Below are positions 1-11,941 of a stretch of DNA of 64,000 nt, piece after piece. Origin of the DNA: Trametes villosa. Its lineage: Eukaryota > Basidiomycota > Agaricomycetes > Polyporales > Polyporaceae. Position 1 is the first letter of the stretch; every line of letters starts with the position of its first letter. Where the stretch lies: positions 4,302,001 through 4,366,000 of the forward strand of contig PUDQ02000001.1 in NCBI GenBank assembly GCA_002964805.2, written 5' to 3'. Below the pieces are notes generated by a model. That model had not been told where the DNA came from and made no database searches. It saw only the letters and a program-made list of their open reading frames with translations. The translations under genes were made by a program, and so were the position numbers.

Positions 1-978
1 AGGACGGATGGAGACGACGTCCGCGGAGTGGGCGAACGCGCGCGCGGACGACGCGAGGAGGCGGTTCTGCTCCCACTCCTCCTCGTACATGTTCCGCTGG
101 ATGTCCGATGGCGAGAGGACGCAGTCTGGGTCCGTGGAAGGCTGCGCGAGTCGGCGGTCGTCCAGGAGGTCACCCCATGCGAGGATGCTCTGGTCGCCGC
201 TGCGCTTGAGGATCTCCTCCTGCAGACGGATGAACGCGCTCCGGCCCTCGCCATAAATGGTCGGCATGTTGACGCCGAAGATGCCCATGAGCGCGTACGC
301 CTCGTCCTCGACGCGGGTAGTCCGCCGTGTGGAGGCCCAGGACATGCGACGGGCGATGCTGACCTCGTCCAGCGGCCGCTCGCGCGTGAGCACCGCGCGG
401 TCGATGCCAGTGATCTCCTCGATGATGCTGGCGAATGATGCCTTCGTCCCGAGGGGGAGCCACTCCGCCGACACGAAGATGAGGCGGCCAGGCGCGATGA
501 GCTCCTGCAGCGTCCAGCCGCGGGTGAACCACTCAGAGGAGCGGAAGAGCGACTCGGGTTCGCGCGGGTCTTCATCGCCTGGGACGTCGGAGAGGAAGGC
601 GTAGCAGACGGCCGCGCGGGCGTACCATTGGTACATGGAGTTGATCGCCTCGGACAGCTCCGCACTACTCGTCTTATCGATGCAACAGGTATCGATCCAG
701 ACCTTGCGGAAGCCATTCTTCCGGGCGAGTGCGCAGAAATTACGGATTTTCGGGCACAGACCGTCAACGGCGAGCACGTCGGGGTCTGCGGGTGTCGAGG
801 AAGACGCGGCATGTGCCTGGAGCGCCGCGGTGGTGAGCCTCTGGACGTCTTGGAACGTTTGCTCCGCGGGGCCGACCTTGACCCATACGTGCGACAGTAT
901 GGCATAACCAGGGTATGGAACTTCCTGAGGACTTGCCACGTGTTCGAACCGAAACGTGTAGGTATCGAGGAGCCACAT
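1..978 (-). CDS. HET-domain (heterokaryon incompatibility) protein, 5' part
   Basis: The reading frame opens at the ATG at 978 and stays open for 326 codons to the left window edge, so the C-terminus is missing. Residues 1-32 (MWLLDT..., then PGYAILSHVW) are the usual start of a HET domain. Residues 91-101 contain KVWIDTCCID, followed by SMYQWYARAAVCYAFLSDV and SEWFTRGWTLQELIAP, the hallmark HET motifs. Downstream ARRMSWASTRRTTRVEDEAYALMG and MPTIYGEG are also typical of the family. HET proteins trigger cell death after fusion of incompatible hyphae, but most basidiomycete members are uncharacterised, so the role here is inferred from the domain. No intron is needed in the visible part. It is divergent from the adaptin-binding gene at 1554. 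Confidence 0.93.
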   Translation of the reverse strand, partial: MWLLDTYTFRFEHVASPQEVPYPGYAILSHVWVKVGPAEQTFQDVQRLTTAALQAHAASSSTPADPDVLAVDGLCPKIRNFCALARKNGFRKVWIDTCCIDKTSSAELSEAINSMYQWYARAAVCYAFLSDVPGDEDPREPESLFRSSEWFTRGWTLQELIAPGRLIFVSAEWLPLGTKASFASIIEEITGIDRAVLTRERPLDEVSIARRMSWASTRRTTRVEDEAYALMGIFGVNMPTIYGEGRSAFIRLQEEILKRSGDQSILAWGDLLDDRRLAQPSTDPDCVLSPSDIQRNMYEEEWEQNRLLASSARAFAHSADVVSIRP

Positions 979-1553
979 TCCGCCAAGGGGGGTATTGGGT
1001 AACTTGTGGACGCAAGTTATCGCTGTGGACCGAGGTCAGGCAAGCTGCGAAGGCTTCACTCCTCTTAACTCACCGTGGCGGTTGTCCGTGAGGGGGCCTT
1101 CGTGCTCAGGTACCTCAAGAAGACATCTCATATATTGTTGACGGCTCAAACTCGAGCTGCGAACATTAGTCTGCCTGACGACCAATTCGAAGGTGGTATA
1201 TTGGCCTGTCGCATCGCCCCAACTATACGCATGCCGATCCGCTTCAGAGGAGGCTGTGTCTTATCTGGCCCGACGTCGCACTGCATAATTCATCTATCGG
1301 CTAGCGCGACCCATAGTATCGTCAACTAAGCAGAGGTACAGCTGGTGCCGGTGAGCAGCGGTGGTGGTGGTGGCCAGGAGTGACTACGGTTGGCGCACGC
1401 GCTGATACTTTCGGGCGTCTATTCTTCATTAAAGTACTTTGGGCGCTTGTGTTCCCTGCAACCGACCATCGACGATATAACATAAGAGATTGCCGGGCCT
1501 GCCAGCTTGTCTCTTACCACCATCGAGCTCGCTGCCTGGTTAACATCGCCGCG
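979..1553. other. Shared upstream region of two divergent genes
   Basis: This 575-bp gap separates the start codons of the HET gene and the AAGAB-like gene, so it must hold both promoters and 5' UTRs. Short open frames are present but none resembles a protein. I see no repeat. Confidence 0.5.
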
Positions 1554-3494
1554 ATGTCTGATACTGCTGGCTGCCGAATTCTTGTCGTCTCACCCTCTGC
1601 GAGCCGCGCGCACCAGTTCGTGGAACGTATGCACCACCTTCGCATCGCCTCCCCGTCCCGCGCCCAATGATTCCCCAGGTGTCCAGGCACTGTCAGCTTC
1701 TCGTACAGCATCCGCGGACCGAGAAGCCCAGTCCACGGAGGCAGCAGAGGCCGACGAGAGCCTGCGGACGTCTGTCACGACGACCCTCGGCGGAAGCAAC
1801 AATCCACTGTCTGCCGGAAGCAGTACCAGCATCCCCTGGACGATCGTCAACAAGTACTACACTGCGGACGTCCATTTCGAGACGCACGAGTTCGACCACT
1901 TTAGAGTGCATCATGCTATCGGAGTGCCTGCGATAATCTATGTGTGGGGACCGGGTGAGGTGAGTATTTCCTAACCGATCGTGCTCACATCCGGTACTCA
2001 CCGGCGGACGCTCCAGCCGTATAAGGACCATATACCTGAGATTGCGAAGAAGGTCCAGCATTACGACCCCGAAATATCCCTAGCAGTGCGATTTGGTGAC
2101 AGCTTGCCGACTGCAGTGGCTGCAACACCGCTGAGCGCAGAAGATGATGGTGTCGACGAATTCCTATCGTCACACGGCTTCGAGTTCGTCGAAGGCGAAC
2201 GAACATACCGTCGCCCAACACAGGACCTTGACCGGCACTCTGATGACGAAGACTCAGGTAACTCCATTTCAGGTCAACGCAGGCAGCCGTGGCTCACCCC
2301 TTGTCAGGTATCCCTGGGCTGCCCCGCGTCTTGGACGCATTGAGCACCATCATGTGGCCATCTCTCGTCCAGTCCCAGGCGACACGACAGCGCAAGTCGC
2401 GTGCCCGGGAGCTTCTCGGCTGGGCCCTCGAGGAGGAAGCCGACGACGGCCTCCGTGCACTCATCGCCGATCCCTCCGCCTCCGCTTCTTCCACAGACCC
2501 CACTGCGGCTATCGCTGACGTCGCGGCAAACGCCCGGAAGAGCCGCATGCAACGTGAGATGGAGGAGCTCGAGAAGTGGCTAGAAGACGAGGAGACCGAC
2601 TCGGGACTGCAGTACTCACGCGACCGGGCAGATGGCAAGGCGACAGAACGCGCAAATGCGAGCGATATGGGGGAGAAGGACCCCGCATGGGTCACCAGCG
2701 CACCAGTGACCTCCGTAGAGGGATGGGAGGACATGATGACCCCGCCCGCCATCCGGACGCCCCGACCAGACGATGACCATCATGCAGCCGCAAGTGGAGG
2801 ACATGGGTTCGAGGACGACTTTGCAGACTTCGTCTCCGCGACCTCAGACTCGCACCTTCATCTTCCCCCGCACGGCTTCGGATCAGGACTCGGACACGGA
2901 GACGACCGGCTGTTGGAGGTCACCTACGATGTCGCTAGGCTCACGCCGATGCATACGGGCGCCTCGTATCGGTCTCTCACATCAGTTTCCGACTTCGGAG
3001 GGGAGGGGAGGGTCTACATTGAGCGGGATGCCCTGCAAGACGGAGGATACGGCGCTCTCGGCGACGATGACGACAGCAACGATCCCGACTTGCCGTCTCG
3101 TGCAGAGATCCTCGAGACCTCTCGTAGGCTATTCGGCGCCGCGGCATTCACGCCTACCTCCGACGCTCCCGCAGAACACGCGTCGACCGCCCAACAGCCC
3201 TCCGTTGCCTCACCAACCTCACCTTCACGAACTCAGGCATCTTCCGCGGCCACCGCGACCGCTGCCGATACAGAGGCAGACACCTCCGCCGATCTGTCCC
3301 TCGACTCCGAAGACGGCGACGAACACTCGTTCGCGCCGTTTGACCTCTCGCGCGTGTTTAGTGCGCTACAGGGCATGAAGGCCGAGATCGCAGGCATGGA
3401 GGACGAGGAGGAGCGCCGGCGTGCCGCTGCACGGGTGGCGCTGGGTCTGGTGTACGGCCTTGAGGCTCAGCGCGGTGGCCCGGAGGCTCAGTGA
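1554..3494 (+). CDS. Alpha/gamma-adaptin-binding protein (AAGAB p34/Irc6-like)
   Basis: Exons 1554-1626, 1679-1959, 2017-2257 and 2308-3494 join in frame to 593 aa; introns are 50-57 nt. The N-terminus (MSDTAGCRILVVSPS, then AHQFVE) and PWTIVNKYYTADVHFE followed by PAIIYVWGPGE match the Rab-like fold of p34/Irc6. Exon 3 gives DEFLSSHGFEFVEGE, and exon 4 starts GIPGLPRVLDALSTIMWPS, both family signatures. A low-complexity acidic linker follows. The end (MKAEIAGMEDEEERRRAAARVALGLVYGL) fits the conserved C-terminal helical region. Family members bind AP-1/AP-2 adaptor subunits and assist clathrin-adaptor assembly in the cytosol. The first donor (1627) is the least certain boundary. Confidence 0.85.
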
Positions 3495-4416
3495 GAGATT
3501 TGGGACTTAGGTACGTAGTTAGGATGCGGTAGGTCAGGTTTGTGGCGTCCTGCGTGGATTGGATCACCATCGTTGCGCATACGGTTGTGCGAGCAGTTTC
3601 AGCATTTCGTGCAGTCTGAACGTGTCAATTGCTCCAGCCGCGAGTGCTCCGGAATCCTGGCGAGCCGCAACCAGCACAAGCGTGCGATTTGGCTGTAACT
3701 TCTCCGCCTCTTCCGCTGAGTGATGACGCATCCCCCGACGAGAACCGCACCTCAATGCTGCGTTGGCCCCTCGGCGCGCCCATGATGACTTATGCCCCAT
3801 CACCGTATACTTGCGCGATGTTCATTCTGCTCTGCACTGCTCTGCGGCATAGGCGCGGCGCGTCCCAAAGAGAATTCGAAGTAAGGTCTTCTGCCCGACC
3901 CCCCTCCCTATAGTACACACACTAAATCTGCGCCATTCTCAGCCCAGCGGTCCACCTGACCCTAATCCCATGCCCGGGGAACGAACTCGACCGTCTTGCG
4001 TCACCCGCCTTCTGGATGGCGACACTCCCCCGCGCGCGCCTGCGACGAGAATGGGCCGCTAGCGCGCTCACGAGCACCGAATCGCCGCCTCATTGGTGCC
4101 GCGGATGGTGCGAGGACGCGGCGCGAGGGGCTCGAGCGTGGCACCCTCCCCATTTGCGCAGAACGATGACTGAGCACAGGCTTATCGAGCCGGGGATGAG
4201 CAAGCACCAGCCCGGCTCCGTTGCAGCGGGAACGGGACCGTGCGCACCGGGGCCTGTGGCCCTCTGTGCGGGGTGCGCGCACTTCGCGGCGAGGGGGCAT
4301 ATATAGCGGGAGGTGGGACCCGGATTCGCCATCTTCTTCCGTTCTTCCGTCTACCCCTGAGCATCCACAGCGCAACACCACTACACCAAGCTTTCAGCAG
4401 GACACTACAGTATACA
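3495..4416. other. Intergenic region without recognised gene
   Basis: Contains the 3' end of the AAGAB-like gene and the promoter of the CmcJ-like gene, with a TATA-like stretch near 4299. Open frames here overlap on both strands and look like GC-rich chance frames. Confidence 0.5.
4299..4306 (+). promoter_or_regulatory. TATA-like box of the CmcJ-like gene
   Basis: CATATATAG lies about 110 nt upstream of the ATG at 4417, in an otherwise GC-rich stretch. The spacing fits a fungal core promoter. Confidence 0.5.
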
Positions 4417-5374
4417 ATGGCCACCGCAAGCGTTCTTACTCCTCACGACATCCCGACGACGCTGAACTACTACGCCCCCGTCGGCGAGGAGGCGCCGTTC
4501 CAGTACGTGCAGGAGCCCCCTGTCGGGAAGCCGGCGACGAACATCGGCTCGGACCCGCAGCCCGTCCTTGTGCACGATGCGCGCGGCAAGGAGTCAGAGT
4601 TCTCGCTCGACCAGAACGGGTTCCAGTACGTGCAGTGGCCGAGCGTAGAGGCCGAGTTCGACGATGAGGAGCGCATCAAGGAGAAGTACTACCCTGAGGT
4701 CGAGGAGATCCTGAAGAAGGTTGCGGGCGCGAAGCGCGTCTTCATCTTCGACCACACTATTAGGTATGCTGTGCTGCGTTGCCAGAGAGGGACCTCGTCA
4801 CTGACGGTATTCCTTCTTTGCATAGGCGCAAGCCGCAGGAGAAGGAGAACCTTGACATTAAGCCGAACCAGTACCGCGGCCCTGTCGTATGTTGGCTTTT
4901 CACTCTCATATAGCATCGTTACTAACAACCCTCCAGGAGCGCGTCCACATCGACCAGACGTACCAGGCGAGCGTGAACCGCGTCAAGTACCACCTCCCGG
5001 AGGACGCAGACCGCCTACTCAAGTCGCGCGTGCGAATCATCAACGTCTGGCGCCCCATCCACCACCCGGTCGCGCACAAGCCGCTCGCGGTGTCCGACTG
5101 GCGCTACCTGGACGAGAAGGACCTCGTGTCTGTGCGCTTCATCTACCCGCACCGCGAGGGCAGCACGTACAGCGTGCGCTACAACCCGAACCACCGCTGG
5201 TACTACCTCTCGAACCAGACGCCCGAGGAGGTCACGCTCATCAAGTGCTACGACTCCGAGGAGGACAAGGCGCGCCTCACCCCCCACTCCGCGTTCCTTG
5301 ACGCGACCGCCCCGAAGGATGCGCCGCACCGCGAGTCCATCGAGGTCCGCGCGCTGGTCTTCGACGACGAGTAG
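4417..5374 (+). CDS. CmcJ/NvfI/GA4-desaturase-like non-heme iron oxygenase family protein
   Basis: Exons 4417-4763, 4826-4886 and 4937-5374 give 281 aa. The family pattern is complete. HTIRRK spans the first junction. ERVHIDQTYQASVNRV carries the candidate HxD iron ligands. It is followed by INVWRPIHHPVAHKPLAVSD, YNPNHRWYYLS, TPHSAF (candidate distal His) and HRESIEVRALVF (candidate 2-oxoglutarate-binding Arg). Relatives include the cephalosporin 7-alpha-hydroxylase/methoxylase chain CmcJ and gibberellin GA4 desaturase, often in secondary metabolism. No biosynthetic cluster is visible next to it, so the substrate is unknown. A short TATA-to-ATG distance and clean introns suggest an expressed gene. 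Confidence 0.88.
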
Positions 5375-7348
5375 ATTGGAGTATTGGGAGCCTAGGACTG
5401 GAGAGTTCATGTGCTACATGTGTCGGATTGTATGAGTTTGGATGTATCAATGGATCTGGATTGTATCGTCTCATGCTCGCGGTTCTGCTGTGCCTTTCTC
5501 CTTCTGAGTTCCCTACCGTGTTATGTGAGCAGTCGACCTAAGATGCTGCATGCCATGAGGCACTCGGCCGTCGGGAGACATAAATCCTGACCTCGAGCGT
5601 GCTGCCCAAAGTGCACGTTCTTGGAAAGTACATGCACTGGGGCCGTGGTATGCCACATATGGCTTCGCCGTAAGGCCCTCTGCCTACGTTCACGACATTA
5701 ACAGACGACGACTGGGAAGGCAACTCCGGCGTGCCCGACGAAGTGCTGGGATTCATACCCACACCAGCGGTGCGGAATGATATCCCAGAACCCCTGTGGA
5801 CTCCCGGATACCCGCGGAGCGACCGCTTGCCTTCCACTTCGCCGCTCGAAGCTAAGGCCCAAGGATACACAAACTCTGCCCTGGTAGCGAACAGATCGAG
5901 CCTATCCACAAAACGAGCGAAAGAACTCATCATATGTCCTCGAACCTCGAGGCAATGGAATCGTTTTTTCTATCCCCGTCGCTGATACGTACAGCACCTG
6001 AAAGAGCGCGCTCCTACGTTGAAGCTCTAGCTCTGCAGCTTTCTCGTCAAGCTACTGTGGTGGCCTGCACTGGAACATCGCCGGCGTGGGGTATGCAGTC
6101 GCATGGAATTCGAAGCCTATCCTTCATGCATATCCCATCCGTTCCCATCCATTCCTGCCTAAAAGCCCGGTGGTCAGCGCATGGCATACAACCACGATCC
6201 CAACAACGCGGCTCACCTAGTGCTGTCAATCGAGAATGTTAGAAAAGCGATATTATTGTGGTCAACTCACAAGCCCCTCACCCGCCGGCGTTCAAACTCT
6301 CAATTCCTACTCACCTTCCAGATCGGACGCAGCACGCGGAAGGCCTCCACGGCCGCAAGCTCCGGCACTCGCACTCGTATGGCAAGCGATCCAAACCAGT
6401 CCAAACCGCACGAAAATGTATTGCGCCCGCCGCTGTGGGCAGCGACCCGATGAATCTGTGGGATCCCGGGCGACGGAGTGATGTGTGCGTGCCTCCTCCA
6501 TCCGGCAGGCGTCCGCACCACCCACGGGCCTGCCAGCTGCCCATATGCGTCGAAGTCTCCTCGCCGATCGTGTTACAGTTTATTAAGTACTGTTTCCGCC
6601 GGGGCACCGAGCACGCTACGCGAAATGAAAAGCCCGCCGCTTTTGGGCGACGCGTCGCAATCGACGCGAATCGCGATCGGCGGCCGTTGTGGTCAATTGA
6701 GCGCAGGGGGTGAAGATCATCACAATGCAACTTGGGCAGATGAGATGAACGCGAAGCCGGCACGGTTATACGCGTACGCGTGAATGCATTTCATTGCGAG
6801 CGGAACTAGCTGGACGGCCGGAGCGGTACGCGCATACAGGCAGGCTGCTGGATCGTATTTCGTACCACTACAACGTACGTGGTGGTGGTCGCTCGACGCA
6901 AGAAGGCCAGGACAAATACATCGTATCGTATTCGAGATTCAACGAGAAAGAAGCAGCCACAGAGAAGCACAACGCCGGGTAAGAGTGAAGGCAGTTAAGG
7001 ATACGGGAAACATAGAGCGGGGGAGAGTAGGGAGGGGGTGGACGAGCGGAGAGCGGGGATGGCGGGTAGGGGAGCGTGGGGGACCCGGGACGAGAGGCGA
7101 CGATGTGGGGCGTATGTACAAGAACGGGGGAAGCAGCAGAGAGAACGGAACGCGGGCGGTCATCATCATGTACATGCATATCCGTCGTCATCGGAGCAGG
7201 GGAGGGGTACCAAACAAGCGACACCGAGACACACCACGAGCAAGCCTTTGTCCATCCAGGCAGGGTCCGTGTGTCTTCCTGCCCAGCAATCCAAACACCT
7301 GCGACCTCTTCCTCCACACCGCTGCTGCTGGGCGTACTTCGCCGCGCC
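5375..7348. other. Gene-poor interval
   Basis: About 2 kb between convergent genes. A short frame around 5700-5985 (+) and its antisense partner exist, but I recognise no domain and no plausible splice extension. The remainder shows no repeat I can support. Confidence 0.4.
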
Positions 7349-8651
7349 TCACCGCCGCGCGTACTGGTTCCCGTGCTGCACCGGCGGAGGCCCCCACGGG
7401 CCGCCCTGCATGCCGGGCTGCTGACCAGGCTGGCCGCCTTCGTGGCCGAAATTCGGGTACGGCGGTGGTGGCGCGCCAGGGTACCCTTGGTGCTGCTGGT
7501 GCTGCGGCGGCGCGTACATGTTCGGGTCGCCACCTTGGCCCGGCGGGGGCGGGTACCCGGCGCCGGGCTGCGCGTACTGGGGACTTGTGGGCGTCGCCTG
7601 GCCCTGGCGCGGCGAGTGCTCGAGCGGCATCGGCTGCGTGCCCGGGATCGCGATCGGGGGCGCCCCAGGGGGGATCACGCTCGGGCGCGCGTGGGGGGAC
7701 GTGCTGGGACCGCCCGTCTGGCCCTGCGGCGCGCCGGCGGGGCCAGCACTCGCGCTGCTGTTCGCGGCGCGTCCGCCGGAGGCGCCCGCGGACGACGACG
7801 CGCGACGGCGCTTGCGCGGGCGGTCCGTCGCGTCGCCCGCGGACGCAGGCGCGTCCTCAGCCTCCTCGTGCGCGTCGTCCTCCTTCTGGCCTGCGCCGGA
7901 GCCGATGGCGAGCCCGCCGGGGACGTTGGGCGGGTGGTGCATGGGCATGGAGGTGCGGTTGATGGGCGTGCCGACGGGCATGGAGGAGGGCAGCTGGCCG
8001 TGGGGCGCGTTGAGACATGCCTGGATGAGGTTCTTGCCCTCGGGCTGGGTGACGAGAGGCTGGAGCTTGGCCGTGGTGAAGGTGTAGACGAGCCCGGTCT
8101 CGGACACGACCAGGAGGAGGACCTGGGTGCCGGTGAGGGTAGAGAGCTCGTACGCCTGGGAGACGCGCGCGGGGGGAAGCGAGCACGACGCGAAGGACGG
8201 TGAGGTCAAGGACGCGCGCGACGCTGGAGGTGGGACGGACCTTTTTCATGATGCCCGCCTTTCGTTTTGAGAAGGTGATGTGACGTCTGGACTTGTCCTG
8301 GATGAATTCAATCTTGATCTTTCTCCTTCCGGCCTTCTTGTCGGATTTGGGCTTGTCGTCGTCGTCGTCGTCGTCCTGGCCGGACTCGCCCGCGTCGGGG
8401 TCGTGGACGAAGCCGTCGTCTGCGGGGGCGGCGGGGTCCTGGAGGTCGTTGCGGCCGCGCTTGTGGGACATGGTGGGCGACGCGAGGTCGGACTGGGGCA
8501 TGGGCTGCGGGGGGAGGGCCGGGGCGTGGGGGTCGAGGGCGGCGGCGGCGGGGTAGGACGGGGGAGGGAGAGCTTGGGGCGGATAGGGCGGGAGGGGTTG
8601 CTGGTTTGGGCCTGCGTTCGGATTTGGATGGAGGGCCCTGCGAAAGGCCAT
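7349..8651 (-). CDS. SRF-type MADS-box transcription factor (Mcm1-like)
   Basis: Two exons, 8241-8651 and 7349-8155 (85-nt intron), encode 405 aa. The intron splits the MADS box. Exon 1 ends GRRKIKIEFIQDKSRRHITF then SKRKAGIMKK. Exon 2 begins AYELSTLTGTQVLLLVVSET and continues GLVYTFTTAKLQPLV, the SRF/Mcm1-type MADS plus SAM extension. Upstream is an acidic Asp run with KPKSDKK. The C-terminal half is rich in Pro, Gln and Gly, like an activation region. It should act in the nucleus as a DNA-binding dimer on CArG-type sites, controlling mating, cell-cycle or wall genes. An alternative start at 8471 (MSHKRGRND) would shorten the protein by 60 residues and may be the real one. Confidence 0.93.
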
Positions 8652-9779
8652 GAGCTGGTTAAGAGGACGGCAGGCGGGGGAGGACACGCAGGACGGCCAC
8701 CCCCAATTCGGACGCGTACCAGAAATGGAGAGGAGCGCAGAGAGGGAAATAACATTCCCATTTTCGCTCACCCTCCCATATATACCCATCAAACAAACAA
8801 CGCCATCGCCCGTCCGGCGCGCCCCGGCTTTCCCACGCCACACACCCTATCTTATCACCCCCTCCGAGAAAGTCAGGTCCAGTGCTCGTCCTGGCCGCCT
8901 TCTTCCCTGTCACCCCCGCCTTCCTTCCCTGTCCCACGCACGGCCCTCCAGCGCTGCTCGTGACTCTCCCACCCAGGCACCCTGCCCAGATCGAGCACCC
9001 ACCCCCCCATAACGGGCCCCCTCCCTTTCCGAGCTAGCCGAAGATCGACCTCGTTGCGCCCCGATTAGGAAGCCGCCCAGATCCTTCCGGGCGCACCGCT
9101 CCGCCTCCCCCTCCGCCCCCGGCCTCGTTCTCCATTTCCGTCCCCCTCGCGCCCGCACCGCTGCCTCGCTGTCCGCGATGCGTCCCCGCGCGCTTCTCCC
9201 GCCCGTTTAGACTATGCAGCACCTCGGCGCGCGGTGCGCTGCCGCTCTGCGCGTGCTGCGGAGGAGCGCGAGGCCCGGGGGACCCGCTCGGACGGCGGTC
9301 TGGGCGAGCGCAGATGCATCAGCAATCAGCGGTGCTATACTTGGCTCCGGTAGCCATACGCAACACGCGTTCCGATTGCGGCAACTTTCTTGCCATCTTC
9401 GGCGGCGTGCGCGGACGCGCCATTTTGCTTCCGGCCTTCCCTCGCGCCACACCGCAGATCACCCCGATTTTTGTTCGAGGTGAAATAGCTACAAAAGTGA
9501 CATTTTCAGCAAATACGCCCTCAACAAGTTCAGCCCAGAATATATCGATGTTTTACCTCGATTGCGTCCCGACAAGACACGTGAAGCCTTTTTGGCATAT
9601 CACAATAGTCACAGATGTCCGTCAACCGAGGAACGTTGGCGTTTTCGACTTGAACATGAACCACAACTTCCTGCGTACTCTCGTCGACTTGGACCTCGCT
9701 TGCAATGTCCTACTGCTCGATGTGCATGTGAGCCCTAATCTGTGCCCGAGAGGTCTCTGAAGGATGCAGCGGCCGGTTA
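8652..9779. other. MADS gene upstream region
   Basis: About 1.1 kb upstream of the MADS gene. The + strand is pyrimidine-rich from roughly 8750 to 9180. No credible gene is seen. Confidence 0.4.
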
Positions 9780-10028
9780 CTGACCTCGCCACGCGCTTGT
9801 ATATTACTCAGGGTTAACATCGACTTACTAACCTCTACTAACCGGGATCACTGACTCTTACTGACCTCACTAACTGTTGCGTACTGACCCACACTAACGA
9901 GCATATCCCCTTGAGCTAACTCGCTGACCTCACCTCGTCTACTAACCATACTAACCCGTCAACTAATCGGAACTGACCCTACTCGCCGGAGCTTACCCGC
10001 CCACTGACAGGAGTACTAACCGCGTTGA
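9780..10028 (+). repeat. CTRAC-rich degenerate minisatellite
   Basis: CTAAC or CTGAC occurs about 15 times on one strand within 250 bp (for example 9828, 9838, 9851, 9861, 9870, 9884, 9894, 9942, 9951, 9973). Many copies are spaced 8-14 bp apart. The frequent form is (T/A)ACTRACC. A random 250 bp would hold fewer than one. It is not a telomere repeat. Confidence 0.7.
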
Positions 10029-11801
10029 CCTCGCTCCTGTAGCGCTCCGAAATATATCTATTGCGCCTCTAATTACCGTATTGCTCGTTCTGTGATGCAA
10101 TGCGCGATATCAGTAACGCAGGCGTCGGGGACCGCGAGCGGCGGCGGGCGGCGGTAGGGCCACCTCTGGTAGCGCCCAGCGACAAATCCCATACAAAACC
10201 GCTATGAATGCAGGTTGTATGGCCAGTTTGCATCGGTTTTGTCACTCGATAAATTTCGTTCGTATTGCCGACATATCTCACTTTTGCACCGGATTTGCCG
10301 GGGACAAATCCAGCTTGATCTGCAGTGCCACCGTCCGAGCTCGATCTGCGCCGTGCCCCCTCCTCCCGTCCCGAACCCTCCGCCGCGTTCCCTGCCGACG
10401 ACGCCTGCTCCGAGGCCCTCGACGGCGCGACGAGGGGGCGAGCGTGCGGCCTGGGCACCGCCAGCCCGCGGAGGACACGCCAACATATCATATTTCCATC
10501 CCTCGAGCGCCGCATCGGTGTCCGCTGACAGAACGCCTACGTGATTGGTCTGACGGCGCGCGACATAGCTCCCCGTCGGAGTGCGAACGCGCCCTCCAGC
10601 TCCCGCCCAGCATGCATCCACGCACGACGCTGGGCCGGTCTCAGCCTGAGCTGGTCAGGACAGCTGCAGGTGCACCGCCGGGAGGATCGCGTGTGCCGGG
10701 GATCTAGGCCCCGCGCCGCACCGTCATACGCCCGATAGTCTGCCTGTCTTCCAGCATCGCCGCTCTGCGGCGCAAAACCGGGGTCTGCTCGACGACGACG
10801 ATTCGCAAGCACTGGATTCGATTCACCGGGCGTGGGCGCACTACATAGCCGGCGCTATGCCGGCGGCCAATAAATAATACAGGTACGTACAAGGCTTGCG
10901 GATACAAGGGTACCGCATCCCTTTATCGAGCAGAGCGTGTCCAGATGGCTTTATACTCACCTTCCACCAACCTTGCAGGAGCGTCCGAATCGTGGATCTG
11001 ACGCTAGCGAGCATTTTCGCGTTCATATAAGGTTACCATCACTTCCTGCTCGACATCCACTCGCATATAACACGGGCGGCGCATCGCGCCGGCAGCCCTA
11101 CCTGTGTGCGTACTCGCTCGTTGCTGGACTTCACAACGTCGTACAGCAACACAAGTACGCACCGACCGGTACGTCTTCGGGTCTCTTATATTCGCCGTGC
11201 CTATAGCACCCGACCTTTATACTTGCTCTACACACTCACCATCGCTGTTCCATGCATCCAGACGCCGCACCCCCTTTCCCGCAGGTCTCAGCCATCCATC
11301 CACCGTTGCATGCACCGCGAGCGGCGCCCCCCGCACGGCGCAATCGCAATTGCGTCATATGCGCCATGCTCGGCTCCCCTGCCGCCCGCCCCTATCGCGT
11401 TCCCTCCGCCTGCGCTTCTGCTCGGGTCCTGCCTGCCATGCAAGGGAATGTGCCCTCGACGCCTGCCCCGACGCTTCCCTCCCTCCCCCGCTCTGCCCCC
11501 GCCGCCACCTCTGTGTCCGCCATCGCACTGCAGGGTCGCCGCGGATCGCGTGCCGCCCGTTCTCTACGTCGGCCGGGTCGGCCGGGCTCTCGGAGAGAAG
11601 CCGGGCGAGCTGGTGCTTTGTGCCCTCGCCGACTGACATCTCCGGGGACCGTGCACGATCGGGCGCGAAAGTACTCGTGTTCGTGTTCGCTGCGCGCGCA
11701 GATGCAGCGCGCAACTTCGCGCGGCCATCCGCATCGCGACTCTGCGCGCGGCCGCGTCCTTGGCGTTCTCGCGCTTCTATCCAGCCAACCAACCAACCGC
11801 T
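10029..11801. other. Gene-poor interval
   Basis: Overlapping GC-rich frames on both strands without recognisable domains. A cluster of short inverted and direct repeats lies at 10180-10311. Confidence 0.4.
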
Positions 11802-11941
11802 ATTAGAGCGTATTTGCAGCGCGGTTATAACCGTAAAGCGCCAAACTGCAAACGCGAGCGAAGCGCTGATTTTTGCGCGAGTTGGAGCCAAGTTCTGAAC
11901 CGCGGTGGGGCGGTTATAACCGCTTGCAAATACGCTCTATT
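11802..11941. mobile_element. MITE-like element with 27-28 bp inverted ends
   Basis: The left end (GAGCGTATTTGCA, then GCGGTTATAACCG, from 11806) recurs in inverse orientation at 11911-11937, with one 1-nt indel. The inner GCGGTTATAACCG block is itself largely palindromic. Flanks give either a TA or an ATT duplication, depending on where the terminus is set. At about 135 bp it is too short to encode a transposase. Confidence 0.7.

Noticed and set aside
5538..5985. Overlapping frames at 5538-5933 (-) and 5731-5985 (+)
   Set aside because: No domain, no supporting splice sites, and the plus frame needs a GTG start.
7076..8203. Long plus-strand frame opposite the MADS gene
   Set aside because: Arg-rich shadow of the well supported MADS exon 2.
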